Notes: generated by a model not told the origin, from the letters alone. A stretch of 32,757 bases of DNA from Mesorhizobium ventifaucium (GCF_935822925.1 NZ_CAKXZS010000046.1:18728-51484), one strand, 5' to 3'; counted from the stretch's first letter, positions 1 to 8,182 are shown. A program made the numbers and translations.

Positions 1-108
1 GGTTGGCGCCCCTCTGTCCTGCCGGACATCTCCCCCACTTGGGGGGAGATCGGCCGTCACATTTGATTTCGCCAATCGCCAACCTCGAAACAGAGGCGCT
101 ATCGGCGG
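1..108. repeat. Half copy of palindromic intergenic repeat (family B)
   Basis: The left end carries the block CTGTCCTGCCGGACATCTCC followed by a short G-rich hairpin. The same block recurs at about 6424 and, inverted, at 9543-9560. The copy is incomplete because the window begins inside it. It lies downstream of the minus-strand exonuclease gene and no gene is visible in it. Confidence 0.7.
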
Positions 109-192
109 AACTCCCCTTGTGGGGGAGATTGGCTCTCCACCCCTCACCGTAACTCCCCTTGTGGGGGAGATTGGCTCTCCACCCCTCACCGT
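109..192. repeat. 42-bp tandem duplication over the 3' end of xthA
   Basis: Two perfect 42-bp units (109-150 and 151-192) are directly repeated. Each unit contains the hairpin CTCCCCTTGTGGGGGAG. The second unit holds the stop codon of the exonuclease gene (186-188), so the last codons and stop exist again, out of use, in the first unit. The hairpins may act as a transcript end or stabiliser; that role is inferred. Confidence 0.85.
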
Positions 193-956
193 AACTCCAC
201 CCACACCGGGGCGTGGTCGCTGGCGCCGGGCTCGCCGCGGACGTCGCGGTCGATGCCTGCCCCGGTCAGCCGGCGCGCCAGTTTCTTGGAGAGCAATATA
301 TGGTCGAGCCGCAGGCCGGCGTCGCGCGGCCAGCGGTTGCGGCGATAGTCCCAGAATGTATAGAGCGTCTCCTTCGGGTGCTTCTTGCGCAGCGCGTCGG
401 TCCAGCCCTGGTCGAGCAGCGCTGCGAAGGCGGCGCGGCTTTCCGGCTGCACCAGCGCATTGTCGTCATAGGAGCGGGTCGGATAGATATCGCGCGTCTC
501 GGGCACGATGTTGTAGTCGCCGGCCAGCACCACCGGCAGCCCGGTGTCGAACAGTTCCGCCGCATGGGCGTTCAGCCGTTGGTGCCAGGCAAGTTTGTAC
601 TGGAATTTCGGGCCGGGCTGCGGGTTGCCGTTCGGCGCATAAAGGCAGGCGATGACGATGCCGCTGACCGCCGCCTCGATGTAGCGGGCCTGCTGGTCGC
701 TGTCGTCGCCGGGCAGCGCCTCGCGGATCAGAACCGGTTCTGAACCCCGCGCCAGTATGGCGACGCCGTTCCAGGTCGGCTGCCCCACCCAAACCGCGCC
801 ATAGCCGGCCGCGGCGAGTGCTGTGCGCGGAAGCTGCGTCTGTCTCGCCTTCAGCTCCTGCAGGCAAACGATGTCGGGCTTGGCGACAGTCAGCCAGGCC
901 AGCAGGTTCTGCAGCCGGCCGTTGATGTTGTTGACGTTGAAGGTGGCGATCTTCAT
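186..956 (-). CDS. xthA: Exodeoxyribonuclease III (AP endonuclease family)
   Basis: The 256-residue protein belongs to the Xth/exonuclease III family of the EEP superfamily, which cuts DNA at abasic sites and trims 3' ends in base-excision repair in the cytoplasm. The family core is complete: N-terminal MKIATFNVNN with Asn7, metal ligand Glu34 in LQELK, Tyr106 in LYAPNG, Asp147 and Asn149 in GDYNI, Asp218 in LDHI, and the terminal SDHAPV with Asp247 and His248. Length is typical for the shorter rhizobial Xth. The ATG at 956 is the natural start because it begins directly with the conserved beta strand, although its ribosome site is weak. It lies 9 bp after the hydrolase gene, so the two are probably cotranscribed. 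The stop codon sits in a tandem repeat. Confidence 0.95.
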   Translation of the reverse strand: MKIATFNVNNINGRLQNLLAWLTVAKPDIVCLQELKARQTQLPRTALAAAGYGAVWVGQPTWNGVAILARGSEPVLIREALPGDDSDQQARYIEAAVSGIVIACLYAPNGNPQPGPKFQYKLAWHQRLNAHAAELFDTGLPVVLAGDYNIVPETRDIYPTRSYDDNALVQPESRAAFAALLDQGWTDALRKKHPKETLYTFWDYRRNRWPRDAGLRLDHILLSKKLARRLTGAGIDRDVRGEPGASDHAPVWVELR

Positions 957-965
957 CGGCCTGCT

Positions 966-1610
966 TCAGCGCACGATGCGCTCGGTCCACGCCTTCACCG
1001 CATCAGCGAGAGCCTTCAGATGATCGGCGGCCGAAAAACCGGAGATGCTCTTGCGCGGCTTCAAATCGTGGTCGCCGTCTTCCAGCCAGTGGATTTCGAT
1101 GCGGTCGGAAAGATCGTAGGTCGCGACCTCGTCCCTGGTCCCGAACTCGTCGCGTGTGCCCTGGAAGGTCAATGTCGGCGTCTTGAGATCGGCGAGGTGT
1201 TTTGTCCGAAGCTGCGTCGGTTTGCCCGGCGGATGGAAGGGATAGCCCAGACAAAGAAGCCCTGATATCTCGCCCTTCGAAAACATCTCGTCGGCGATCA
1301 TCGAAGCGACGCGGCCGCCCATCGACTTGCCGCCGATGATGAGCGGCCCCTTCACGCCCTTCGCCCTCAGGTCGCCGATCGCCTTGGCGTATTCCGGATT
1401 CACCGTCTCGGCGCGCGGCGGCGGCTTGCGATGGCCGTAGCGGCGGGCCGCCATGTAGTGGAATTCAAAGCGCGCAACGCGGAAACCGACTTCGGCCAGC
1501 GCTTTTGCCGTGGCATTCATCGAGGCAGAATCCATCGGCGCGCCGGCGCCATGGGCGAGCAGGACGGTGATTGGGGCTGTTTCGGCGCCGTCGAAGAGGA
1601 AGGTGGTCAT
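966..1610 (-). CDS. Alpha/beta hydrolase, KANL3/Tex30-like
   Basis: This 214-residue protein has a single alpha/beta hydrolase fold of the KANL3/Tex30 (dienelactone hydrolase-like) type. The strand VLLAHGAGAPMDS (17-29) supplies the oxyanion region. The nucleophile elbow is GGKSMGGR with Ser96, and likely triad partners are Asp154 in GTRDEFG and His181 in DGDHDL. No signal peptide is seen, so it is cytoplasmic; the substrate is unknown. The frame stays open upstream to 2030 but that stretch runs through an intergenic repeat and the TPR gene. The ATG at 1610, preceded by GGAG and starting the conserved MTTFLFDG, is therefore chosen. It sits between the TPR gene, from which a repeat separates it, and xthA, 9 bp downstream. 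Confidence 0.88.
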   Translation of the reverse strand: MTTFLFDGAETAPITVLLAHGAGAPMDSASMNATAKALAEVGFRVARFEFHYMAARRYGHRKPPPRAETVNPEYAKAIGDLRAKGVKGPLIIGGKSMGGRVASMIADEMFSKGEISGLLCLGYPFHPPGKPTQLRTKHLADLKTPTLTFQGTRDEFGTRDEVATYDLSDRIEIHWLEDGDHDLKPRKSISGFSAADHLKALADAVKAWTERIVR

Positions 1611-1632
1611 GGGAACTCCAACGTTGACGACC

Positions 1633-1778
1633 CCTTCTCCCCTTGTGGGAGAAGGTGGCCTCGCGAAGCGAGGTCGGATGAGGGGTGCTCCAGCTTGGCA
1701 CCGATGGCGATCCTTCCAACACCCCTCAACCGTCTCGGCGCTACGCGCCGATCCACCTTCTCCCACAAGGGGAGAAGG
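1633..1778. repeat. Palindromic intergenic element (family A)
   Basis: Perfect 26-bp inverted repeats, 1633-1658 and 1753-1778, bound a 94-bp core. Each arm is itself a hairpin (CCTTCTCCC paired with GGGAGAAGG). Core blocks GGTCGGATGAGGGGTGCTCC and ACACCCCTCAACCGTCTCGG recur inverted in the element at 12225-12416. The structure resembles rhizobial intergenic mosaic elements (RIME type). It fills the gap between the TPR and hydrolase genes and could fold in the transcript. Confidence 0.85.
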
Positions 1779-1791
1779 TAGCGCCATCGCC

Positions 1792-2886
1792 TCACCCCGC
1801 CGACATCCGCGCCAGTTGCAAATCGACGAACTGAATACCCTTGGTCGCCATGCGCGCCCATTCGGAGCTGGCGTCGAGCTCGAGATAGCGCGCCCAGTTC
1901 CGCCGCGCCTCGGCGAAGTTGCCGGCGTCGAACTCCAGCCTCGCAAGGTTGAACACCGCATCGGCATAATTGGCATCGAGCGCGATCGCCTTTTGCAGAT
2001 GCCGTCGCGCCGAGCCGTCGCGGCCCTCATCGCTCATCAGCCCGGCCAGATTGAACCAGGCCTCGACAAAGCCTGGGTCGCACTTGATGGCGCGGGCATA
2101 GTCATGCGCCGCCTCGGCCGCGTGGCCGGAGGCGCGCAGGCAGTTGGCGCGGTTGAAGGCGGCGATGGCATCGGTCGGGTCGATGGCCAGACAGCGCTGG
2201 TAGAGTGCGGCCGCTTGCGCGTGGTGTTCAGCCTCTTCCGCGGCTTCAGCGTCGGCGAACAGTTCTTCCAGCGTGTCGTCATCCGGCGACCCCAAGTCGA
2301 ACAGCAGCTGGCCGTCGAGTTCGCTCTGGCCGCCATCGAGATAGATCGCATCCGCGCGCCCATGCTGCGAGCCGACGTTCAGTGACTTGGCGGTGAGCGA
2401 GGCGACCGGGCCGGAGCGGTGCACGGAGCGCGCGATCGCCCCCCATGACGCGCCGCCGGCAATCAGCCCGGCATATTTGCGGGCCAGGATCAAATCGCGG
2501 AAGGAATAGGGCTCGCAATCATGCTCGAACGCATCGAACAGACTGAGAAGGTCGAGGTCGGATGCGGCCAACCGCGATTGATCGAGAAGCGACTGCCGCG
2601 ACAGGGCAGAGGTCTCCGGCGCCTTCGTCAGCCCGAGCAGGCGCAAAAAGCCGTTTTCGCTGATCAGCTTTCGGCCGGCCGCGCGCTCGGCGGCGACGCG
2701 GCGCTCGATCTCGGCATCCCCCGCCTGGGCGAGATACAAGCGGCCGAACACGACATGTGTCGTGCGCCGGGTGACGCCGCGCCGCAGCTGGCCCTGCTGG
2801 CGCTCGACCTCGCGCGCCGCCAGCCTCAGCGGAAACGCCGCCAGCGCGCCGATGGTGCCGAAGACGCTGCCGGCGAGAGCCGTCAC
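1792..2886 (-). CDS. BRCT, MerR-like and TPR protein coupled to ku
   Basis: The 364-residue protein has three parts. Residues 1-85 look like a BRCT domain (THVVFGRLYLA at 43-53, KLISENGFLRLLG at 73-85). Residues 120-165 resemble a MerR-type helix-turn-helix (PYSFRDLILARKYAGLIAGG). Residues 208-345 form about four tetratricopeptide repeats (AALYQRCLAIDPTDAIAAFN and following). No signal or membrane segment is seen. The start is GTG at 2886 and overlaps the ku stop as GTGA, so translation is coupled to Ku. BRCT domains commonly bind DNA-repair partners and TPRs bind proteins, so a scaffold or regulator of end joining is a reasonable inference. I know of no characterised member with this function, and a general regulatory role is also possible. 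Confidence 0.8.
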   Translation of the reverse strand: MTALAGSVFGTIGALAAFPLRLAAREVERQQGQLRRGVTRRTTHVVFGRLYLAQAGDAEIERRVAAERAAGRKLISENGFLRLLGLTKAPETSALSRQSLLDQSRLAASDLDLLSLFDAFEHDCEPYSFRDLILARKYAGLIAGGASWGAIARSVHRSGPVASLTAKSLNVGSQHGRADAIYLDGGQSELDGQLLFDLGSPDDDTLEELFADAEAAEEAEHHAQAAALYQRCLAIDPTDAIAAFNRANCLRASGHAAEAAHDYARAIKCDPGFVEAWFNLAGLMSDEGRDGSARRHLQKAIALDANYADAVFNLARLEFDAGNFAEARRNWARYLELDASSEWARMATKGIQFVDLQLARMSAG

Positions 2887-3788
2887 GCCTTGCTCTTGCC
2901 GACGGCCTTGAGAAGGTTGGTCTTGAGCGGATTTTCCTTGGCCGCTGGGGTTTTGCCCTTGGCCGCCGGTTTCGCCGCTTCATCGGCCTTGCTCTTGCTC
3001 TTGGCCGGCGGCTTGGCGGATTGCGACAGGCTGGCCTTCAGCGCATCCATCAAATTGATCACATTGCCGCGCTCGGGGGCGGCGGCGATGATCGGCTTGT
3101 GACCCTTGAGCTTCTCGCGGATCATCGCCATCAGCGCGATCTCATAGCGATCCTCGTAGTTCTTCGGATCGAAGCTGGTTTCCTTCTGCTTGATCAGCGC
3201 TTCGGCGAGCTGCAGCATTTCCGGATCGGGCTTGCCGGCGGGGATGTTGCCGAAATATTCAGCCGTGCCGCGCACTTCGTTCGGGTTCCTCAAGGTGCAG
3301 ACGAACATGCCGTTCTCGCGCGCGCCGATCGTCACCACGCGCTCGCGGCTGGACAGCACCAGCCGCGCGATCGCCAGCTTGCCCGACTTGCGCATCGCTT
3401 CGCGCAGCACGGCGAAGGTTTCCTCCGCCATCGCGCCATCGGGCGCCAGATAATAGGGCGCGTCCTGGTAGATGACGTCGACCGAATGCTCGTCGACGAA
3501 GGCTTCGATGTTCATCGTGTGGTTGGATTCAATGCGCACCGCCTCGAGGTCGGCATCGTCGATGATGATGTACTGCTTGTCCTCGTATTCGTAACCCTTG
3601 ACCAGGTCCGAGCGCTCGACCAGCCCGAGCTCGGGATCGACCGGCTTCATGTTGATGCGGTTATGGGTGTCCTTGTGCAGCTGATTGAAGCTGATGCGCT
3701 CACTGGCACTCGTCGCCGGATACAGCCGGACCGGACAGCTGACGAGACTGAGCTTGAGGTAACCTTTCCAACTTGCCCTGGGCGCCAT
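2883..3788 (-). CDS. ku: Non-homologous end-joining protein Ku
   Basis: The 301-residue product is a bacterial Ku, the homodimeric ring that binds double-strand DNA ends and recruits LigD. The Ku core runs from MAPRASWKGYLKLSLVSCPV to about residue 245. It includes the family signatures SFNQLHKDTHNRI near 33, YEYEDKQYIIIDDADLE near 66 and PGKPDPEM-like IPAGKPDPEMLQLAEALI near 203. The tail after about 255 is rich in Lys, Ala and Pro, typical of bacterial Ku, where it contributes to DNA or LigD contacts. The ATG at 3788 has a good ribosome site (AGGAGAG). The gene follows ligD by 90 bp on the same strand and overlaps the BRCT/TPR gene. Confidence 0.97.
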   Translation of the reverse strand: MAPRASWKGYLKLSLVSCPVRLYPATSASERISFNQLHKDTHNRINMKPVDPELGLVERSDLVKGYEYEDKQYIIIDDADLEAVRIESNHTMNIEAFVDEHSVDVIYQDAPYYLAPDGAMAEETFAVLREAMRKSGKLAIARLVLSSRERVVTIGARENGMFVCTLRNPNEVRGTAEYFGNIPAGKPDPEMLQLAEALIKQKETSFDPKNYEDRYEIALMAMIREKLKGHKPIIAAAPERGNVINLMDALKASLSQSAKPPAKSKSKADEAAKPAAKGKTPAAKENPLKTNLLKAVGKSKA

Positions 3789-3827
3789 AAAAACTCTCCT
3801 ACGCGGCCGTGCACTGTCGAACTGTTC

Positions 3828-3860
3828 GCAGCGCTTCGTCCAAAGGACGAACGACGCTGC
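3828..3860 (-). terminator. Strong hairpin between ligD and ku
   Basis: Arms GCAGCG and CGCTGC enclose a second perfect stem, TTCGTCC with GGACGAA, around a 3-nt loop. No T-run follows on the minus strand, so it is not a classical terminator. It may attenuate or stabilise the ligD-ku transcript. Confidence 0.5.
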
Positions 3861-3878
3861 GCAAAACCTACATCGCCC

Positions 3879-6365
3879 TCACAATACCGGCAAATCCCTA
3901 GCGAAATCTTCCATGTCGGCCCAGGGATCGCCGGAGGTGGCCAGAAGGCCCGGCAGTGAAGAATAATTCAAATCTTCCGGAGCGTCGATGGATTCCAGAT
4001 CGGACCAGCTCACCGGCGTCGAGGCCGGCAAATTGGTGCGGGCGCGCAGCGAATAGGGTGCGGCCGAAGTGTGGCCGCGCGCGTTGCGGTGATAATCGAT
4101 GAAGATGCGCCGCTTGCGGTTGTCCTTGCCCATCGTGGTGGTGAAAATGTCGGGCGCGGTGGCGGTCAATGCCGAGGAGATGGCGCTGGTCGCCTGGTGC
4201 AGTTTCTTCCAGTTCTGTTTTTGCGTGACCGGCACTGATATGTGGATGCCCTTGCCGCCCGACGTTTTCGCGAACGGCACCAGCCCCATCGCTTCGAGCT
4301 CGGCGCGGATATGCACCGCGGCCTCGACCACCTCGCGCCAGCTAACCCCCTCGCCTGGGTCGAGGTCGAAGACGATCAGGTCGGGTTTGTCGAGCCGCGT
4401 GCGATGGGTGCCCCAGGTGTGGAACTCGACGACGCCGAACTGCGCCAGCGCCAGATAGCCCTTGGCGTCCTCGACCGACAGGTAGGATTTGGTCTCGCCC
4501 TCGGAATTGGTCGCCTCGAAAGTCGCCACCGATGACGGCATGCCGGTGAAGGCATGGCGCTGGAAGAAGCAGTCCTGCGGTTTGCCGGTCGGGCAGCGCA
4601 CCAGCGACACCGGGCGGCCCAGAATGTGGGGCAGCATGAAGTCGCCGACCAGCGCGTAGTAGACGGCAATATCGAGCTTGGTCGGTCCGGTTCTGCCGAA
4701 CAGCCGCCGCGTCGGGTTGGTCACCCAGATCGTGGCGAGGTCGGCCTCGGCGATCAGCCGCTTGCGCTTGGCCGATACAGGCGTCGACAGGCCGACGTCG
4801 CGCAGCCCGCGGAACACGGCATGGCGCAGCGCATTGTCGGTGGTCCGGTTGGCATAGTGGATATGCGCCGAAAGCAGCGGCCGCACCCAGTTCATCTCGC
4901 GCATGATCTCGCGCGGAACCCCTTCGGGCGCCGACGCGCCGGCGCGCAGCGGCTCCAGGCGGGAAAACAACTCTGTGGCGGTGGCGGCGTCGAAGCCGGT
5001 GCCGACCTTGCCGCGATAGTGCAGTTCGCCATCCTCGAATTCGCCGAGCCCGAGTGCGGCCAGTCCCTCGGCAGCAACCGAGGTGGTGTAGCCGGCGATG
5101 ACGAAATCGCCGGTCTTCAGCGCCTTGGTCTTGGTCCAGGTCTTGGTGCGGCCGCTCTGGTAGATCGCCGTGGCGCGCTTGGAGACGATGCCTTCCAGCC
5201 CCATCTCGGAGGCCTGGTCGTAGAGCGCCTGGCCATCGCCTTCGACGTGGTCTGAGAACTGGATGGCGGAGTTGGCGCCCAGGCCGGACAGCAATTGCGA
5301 CAGCAGCGCCTTGCGCCGGCTGAGCGGCGCATTTCTCAGGTCCCAGCCGTCGAGATACAACAGGTCGAAGGCATAGAAGTGGAGCTTGTTGCCGGCGCCT
5401 TGCGCCAATGCATCCTGCAGCAGCGCGAAGCGGCTGATGCCCTTGGCGTCGAGCGCAACGACCTCGCCGTCGATGATTGCATCGCGGCAGGGCACCCTGG
5501 CAAAGGCGAGCGGCAGGTCGCCATAGCGCCTGGTCCAGTCGAGACCGGCGCGGGTGATCAATTTGACCGCGCCGTCGGCCAGATGCGCCATGGTGCGGTA
5601 GCCGTCGAACTTGATCTCATGCAGCCAGGTTTCGGGCGTTTTTTCCGCGAGGCCTTCGCCGCCCGGCGGCTTCGGAACCTGCGTGGCCAGCTGCGGCTCG
5701 ATCCGGGAAGGCAGCGGCGCCTTGACCGCACCCGGCAGCGCACCGGGTTTCAGCGCCACCGGTTTCGCAGGCTTTTGGGCTGGCTTCGGCGCTTCGACCA
5801 GTTCCTCGATCCGCCGTCCCGATTTGACGCTTTCCGGCCGCTCGGCAAGGATGTCGAGCGCCGTATCGGCAGCGAGGTCGCGCTCCTTGAACAGCAGCCA
5901 GTTCTTTTTGCCCTCATTCTCGCCGGGCTTCGGTTTCAGCCTGGTCAGCATCCAGCCGCCATTCAGCTTCTCGCCGGCGAGACGAAATTTGAAGGAACCG
6001 GTGCGCAAGCTCTTTTCGACATCGTCCATCGGCGCCCAGACGCCGGTGTCCCAGACGATCATCGGCCCGCCGCCATATTCGCCCTCGGGAATGACGCCTT
6101 CGAAGTCGATATATTCAAGCGGATGGTCCTCGGTCTCGACCGCCAGCCGCTTGTCGGCCGGATTGAGCGATGGACCGCGAGGCACCGCCCAGCTCTTCAG
6201 CACGTCACCGACCTGCAGGCGAAGATCGTAATGGTCAGCGGTAGCGCGATGCTTGTGGACGACGAAGCGATTGCCTTCTGCGGCAACCAGCCCGCCGACG
6301 GGTTCCGGCGTCTTGCTGAATTCGCGCTTGGCGCGATAGGCCTTGAGTTTGGAGGGAGCCGGCAT
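3879..6365 (-). CDS. ligD: Multifunctional DNA ligase D
   Basis: The 828-residue LigD carries three activities in the order phosphoesterase, ligase, polymerase, as in Pseudomonas LigD. Phosphoesterase (30-190): HKHRATADHYDLRL with His39, His45, Asp47, Arg49, and His81 in EDHPLEY. ATP-dependent ligase (about 225-530): nucleotidyl Lys252 in EIKFDGYR, IIDGEVV at 297-303, EGIVSKR at 391-397, TKTWTKTKALK at 407-417. Primase-polymerase (about 560-815): metal ligands Asp667 and Asp669 in VFDLDPGEG, SGGKGIHIS with His708, and Asp757 in FIDYHR. With Ku it repairs double-strand breaks, filling gaps with ribonucleotide preference. The frame stays open to 6524, but that part is repeat-derived. The ATG at 6365, starting MPAPSKLKAYRAKREF, fits the family. 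Confidence 0.97.
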   Translation of the reverse strand: MPAPSKLKAYRAKREFSKTPEPVGGLVAAEGNRFVVHKHRATADHYDLRLQVGDVLKSWAVPRGPSLNPADKRLAVETEDHPLEYIDFEGVIPEGEYGGGPMIVWDTGVWAPMDDVEKSLRTGSFKFRLAGEKLNGGWMLTRLKPKPGENEGKKNWLLFKERDLAADTALDILAERPESVKSGRRIEELVEAPKPAQKPAKPVALKPGALPGAVKAPLPSRIEPQLATQVPKPPGGEGLAEKTPETWLHEIKFDGYRTMAHLADGAVKLITRAGLDWTRRYGDLPLAFARVPCRDAIIDGEVVALDAKGISRFALLQDALAQGAGNKLHFYAFDLLYLDGWDLRNAPLSRRKALLSQLLSGLGANSAIQFSDHVEGDGQALYDQASEMGLEGIVSKRATAIYQSGRTKTWTKTKALKTGDFVIAGYTTSVAAEGLAALGLGEFEDGELHYRGKVGTGFDAATATELFSRLEPLRAGASAPEGVPREIMREMNWVRPLLSAHIHYANRTTDNALRHAVFRGLRDVGLSTPVSAKRKRLIAEADLATIWVTNPTRRLFGRTGPTKLDIAVYYALVGDFMLPHILGRPVSLVRCPTGKPQDCFFQRHAFTGMPSSVATFEATNSEGETKSYLSVEDAKGYLALAQFGVVEFHTWGTHRTRLDKPDLIVFDLDPGEGVSWREVVEAAVHIRAELEAMGLVPFAKTSGGKGIHISVPVTQKQNWKKLHQATSAISSALTATAPDIFTTTMGKDNRKRRIFIDYHRNARGHTSAAPYSLRARTNLPASTPVSWSDLESIDAPEDLNYSSLPGLLATSGDPWADMEDFARDLPVL

Positions 6366-6416
6366 GGGGCTAGGCGTGGGTGGTGGGCAAGAGCAACGAG
6401 CGTCGAGTTTCTTCGC

Positions 6417-6599
6417 ACCCCCCTCTGTCCTGCCGGACATCTCCCCCGCAAGGAAGGAGATTGGCAGTTTGTACGTCGGCGTCTCTTCTTCGACGTCGGA
6501 GATTGGCGAAAGCACTCGCGACATCCGATCTCCCCCCTTGCGGGGGAGATGGCAAGTGATGGCAAAGAGGGCAGGCCAGAGGGGGGTGCTGTCCCGCCA
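6417..6599. repeat. Palindromic intergenic repeat (family B, full copy)
   Basis: The element starts with CCCTCTGTCCTGCCGGACAT and ends with GGCCAGAGGGGGGTGCTGTC, giving inverted ends about 180 bp apart. Internal blocks GGAGATTGGCAGTTT and TCCGATCTCCC are shared with the copy at 9399-9576. It occupies the region upstream of ligD, so the ligD promoter is either inside it or between it and 6365. The 6600-6715 stretch beyond it shows no gene. Confidence 0.8.
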
Positions 6600-6715
6600 G
6601 CATCAAAACTCCATCGCAGCGACGCCCCGATGTCACGGCATGGATCCAAGAGTCTCCGCGACGTCGGTTCGCTCCTGCTCCGCCCTGGGATGACGAAGAG
6701 ATGGATGTCACCGGC

Positions 6716-6952
6716 TCAATCGTCAGTGGCCGGCGTCAGTTCGAGCTCGGCCGGCGACAGACCCTGCTGGAGCTGGCTCAACCGGAATTCGTCGACCCAG
6801 TAGGCCTCACCGTCGACGAGGACACGCGCCTTGTAGGCGCCGGCGGAAAAGCTCTGTGCGGTGATGTAGACCTTGTGGCGGCCGAGCGCCCTGCGCACTG
6901 CAGCGCGCTTGGAATTCTGGCTGGTGACGGAACTGGCCATGGACTCGCTCAT
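6716..6952 (-). CDS. Small conserved-looking protein of unknown function
   Basis: I do not recognise this 78-residue protein (MSESMASSVTSQNSKRAAVR at the N-terminus). It is basic at the N-terminus (RRALGRHKVYIT), followed by a short beta-rich segment (AYKARVLVDGEAYWVDEF) and an acidic tail ending ATDD-like. No signal peptide or membrane segment is apparent. The ATG at 6952 is chosen. An in-frame ATG at 6940 is an alternative, and the extension to 7036 adds a low-complexity cysteine-containing stretch that looks non-coding. It is divergent from the aldo/keto reductase. Confidence 0.55.
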   Translation of the reverse strand: MSESMASSVTSQNSKRAAVRRALGRHKVYITAQSFSAGAYKARVLVDGEAYWVDEFRLSQLQQGLSPAELELTPATDD

Positions 6953-7062
6953 ACACACGCCGCCGCAGGAAAAGGCGGCTGACACAAGGATGGCCGAGAC
7001 CGGGTGTTCTGTCAATTTCTGGGCACTGGGCAACACTGGGCAAGGCGCTTAGCGGAAAAGCT

Positions 7063-7076
7063 CGCACGATCGTGCG
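7063..7076. promoter_or_regulatory. Perfect 14-bp palindrome in divergent promoter region
   Basis: CGCACGATCGTGCG is a perfect dyad about 95 bp before the aldo/keto reductase start and about 110 bp before the divergent small gene. Dyads of this size are typical regulator sites, but no regulator gene is adjacent, so its function is only inferred. Confidence 0.35.
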
Positions 7077-7169
7077 ATCAGCCTCGACCGAGCGACTGTG
7101 GAAACTGAGCCAACGCTCTATATCGTCCTGACGCATACGAACCCTGACAATTATCCGGAGAGATCATCC

Positions 7170-8177
7170 ATGACCTTGAGCACACGCAAGCTGGGCAGCC
7201 AGGGGCTGCAGGTATCGGTGATCGGCCTCGGCTGCATGGGCATGAGCCAGTCCTACGGCCCGGCCGACGAGGCGGAATCGATCGCTACGCTGCACCGCGC
7301 CATCGAGTTCGGTTGCACCTTCCTCGACACGGCGGAAGTGTATGGCCCGCACACCAACGAGGAACTGCTAGGGCGCGCCCTGAAGGGCCGGCGTGGCGAA
7401 GTGACGATCGCCACCAAATTCGGCTTCCGTATCGAAAACGGCAAGCAGATCGGCACCGACCGCGACAGCCGGCCCGAGCATATCCGCGAGGCGGTCGAAG
7501 GCTCGCTCAGCCGGCTCGCCACCGACCATATCGACCTGCTTTACCAACACCGCGTCGACCCGGCGGTGCCGATCGAGGATGTGGCGGGTGCTGTCAGCGA
7601 ACTCATCGCTGAAGGCAAGGTGCGCTTCTTCGGCCTGTCGGAGGCGGGTGCGGCCAACATCCGCCGTGCGCACGCCGTGCAACCGGTGTCGGCGGTGCAG
7701 AGCGAATATTCGCTGTGGGAGCGCAATCTGGAGCCGGAGATCATCCCGCTGCTCAGCGAACTCGGCATCGGCCTGGTGCCGTTCGCGCCGCTTGGCCGCG
7801 GCTTTCTCACCGGCGACGTCAAGCGCGCCGAGGACTATCCGGAAGGCGACTTCCGCCGCGGTGACCCGCGCTACCAGGGCGCCAACTACGACGCCAATGT
7901 GCAGGCCGCCGGGATTGTCCGCGACATCGCGGCGGCCAAGGGCGTCAAGCCCGGCCAGATCGCGCTGGCCTGGCTGCTGCACAAGGGCAGCGATTTCGGC
8001 ATCGATATCGTGCCGATCCCCGGCACCAAGCGCCGAAAATACCTCGAGGAAAATGTCGCCGCCGCCGCGATCAAGCTCGAACCCGCCGAGATGCAGACGC
8101 TCGACGACGCGCTGGCGCCGGGCAAGGTCGCGGGTAAGCGCTACAACGAACGCGTCATGGTGACGATCGACCGGTGA
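7170..8177 (+). CDS. Aldo/keto reductase
   Basis: The 335-residue protein is an NADP-dependent aldo/keto reductase of the AKR13/YajO-like group, a cytoplasmic TIM barrel that reduces aldehydes or ketones. The catalytic tetrad is visible as Asp53 and Tyr58 in FLDTAEVYG, Lys83 in IATKFG and His127 in LLYQHRVD. The C-terminal cofactor region IVPIPGTKRRKYLEENVAA is present. The frame is open back to 7098, but the ATG at 7170 begins the family motif (MTLSTRKLGSQGL) and has a purine-rich ribosome site, GGAGAGA, at about 7157. It appears to be a single-gene unit, divergent from the 78-residue gene and followed by a hairpin. The natural substrate cannot be read from the sequence. Confidence 0.93.
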   Translation: MTLSTRKLGSQGLQVSVIGLGCMGMSQSYGPADEAESIATLHRAIEFGCTFLDTAEVYGPHTNEELLGRALKGRRGEVTIATKFGFRIENGKQIGTDRDSRPEHIREAVEGSLSRLATDHIDLLYQHRVDPAVPIEDVAGAVSELIAEGKVRFFGLSEAGAANIRRAHAVQPVSAVQSEYSLWERNLEPEIIPLLSELGIGLVPFAPLGRGFLTGDVKRAEDYPEGDFRRGDPRYQGANYDANVQAAGIVRDIAAAKGVKPGQIALAWLLHKGSDFGIDIVPIPGTKRRKYLEENVAAAAIKLEPAEMQTLDDALAPGKVAGKRYNERVMVTIDR

Positions 8178-8182
8178 TCTTC

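Noticed and set aside
119..655. Plus-strand open frame beginning with a repeated GEIGSPPLTVTP segment
   Set aside because: The repeated peptide is simply the translation of the 42-bp tandem DNA repeat; the rest is antisense to xthA and Arg/Ala rich.
6366..6524. N-terminal extension of LigD
   Set aside because: It runs through a palindromic intergenic repeat and is not like other LigD proteins, which start at the equivalent of 6365.
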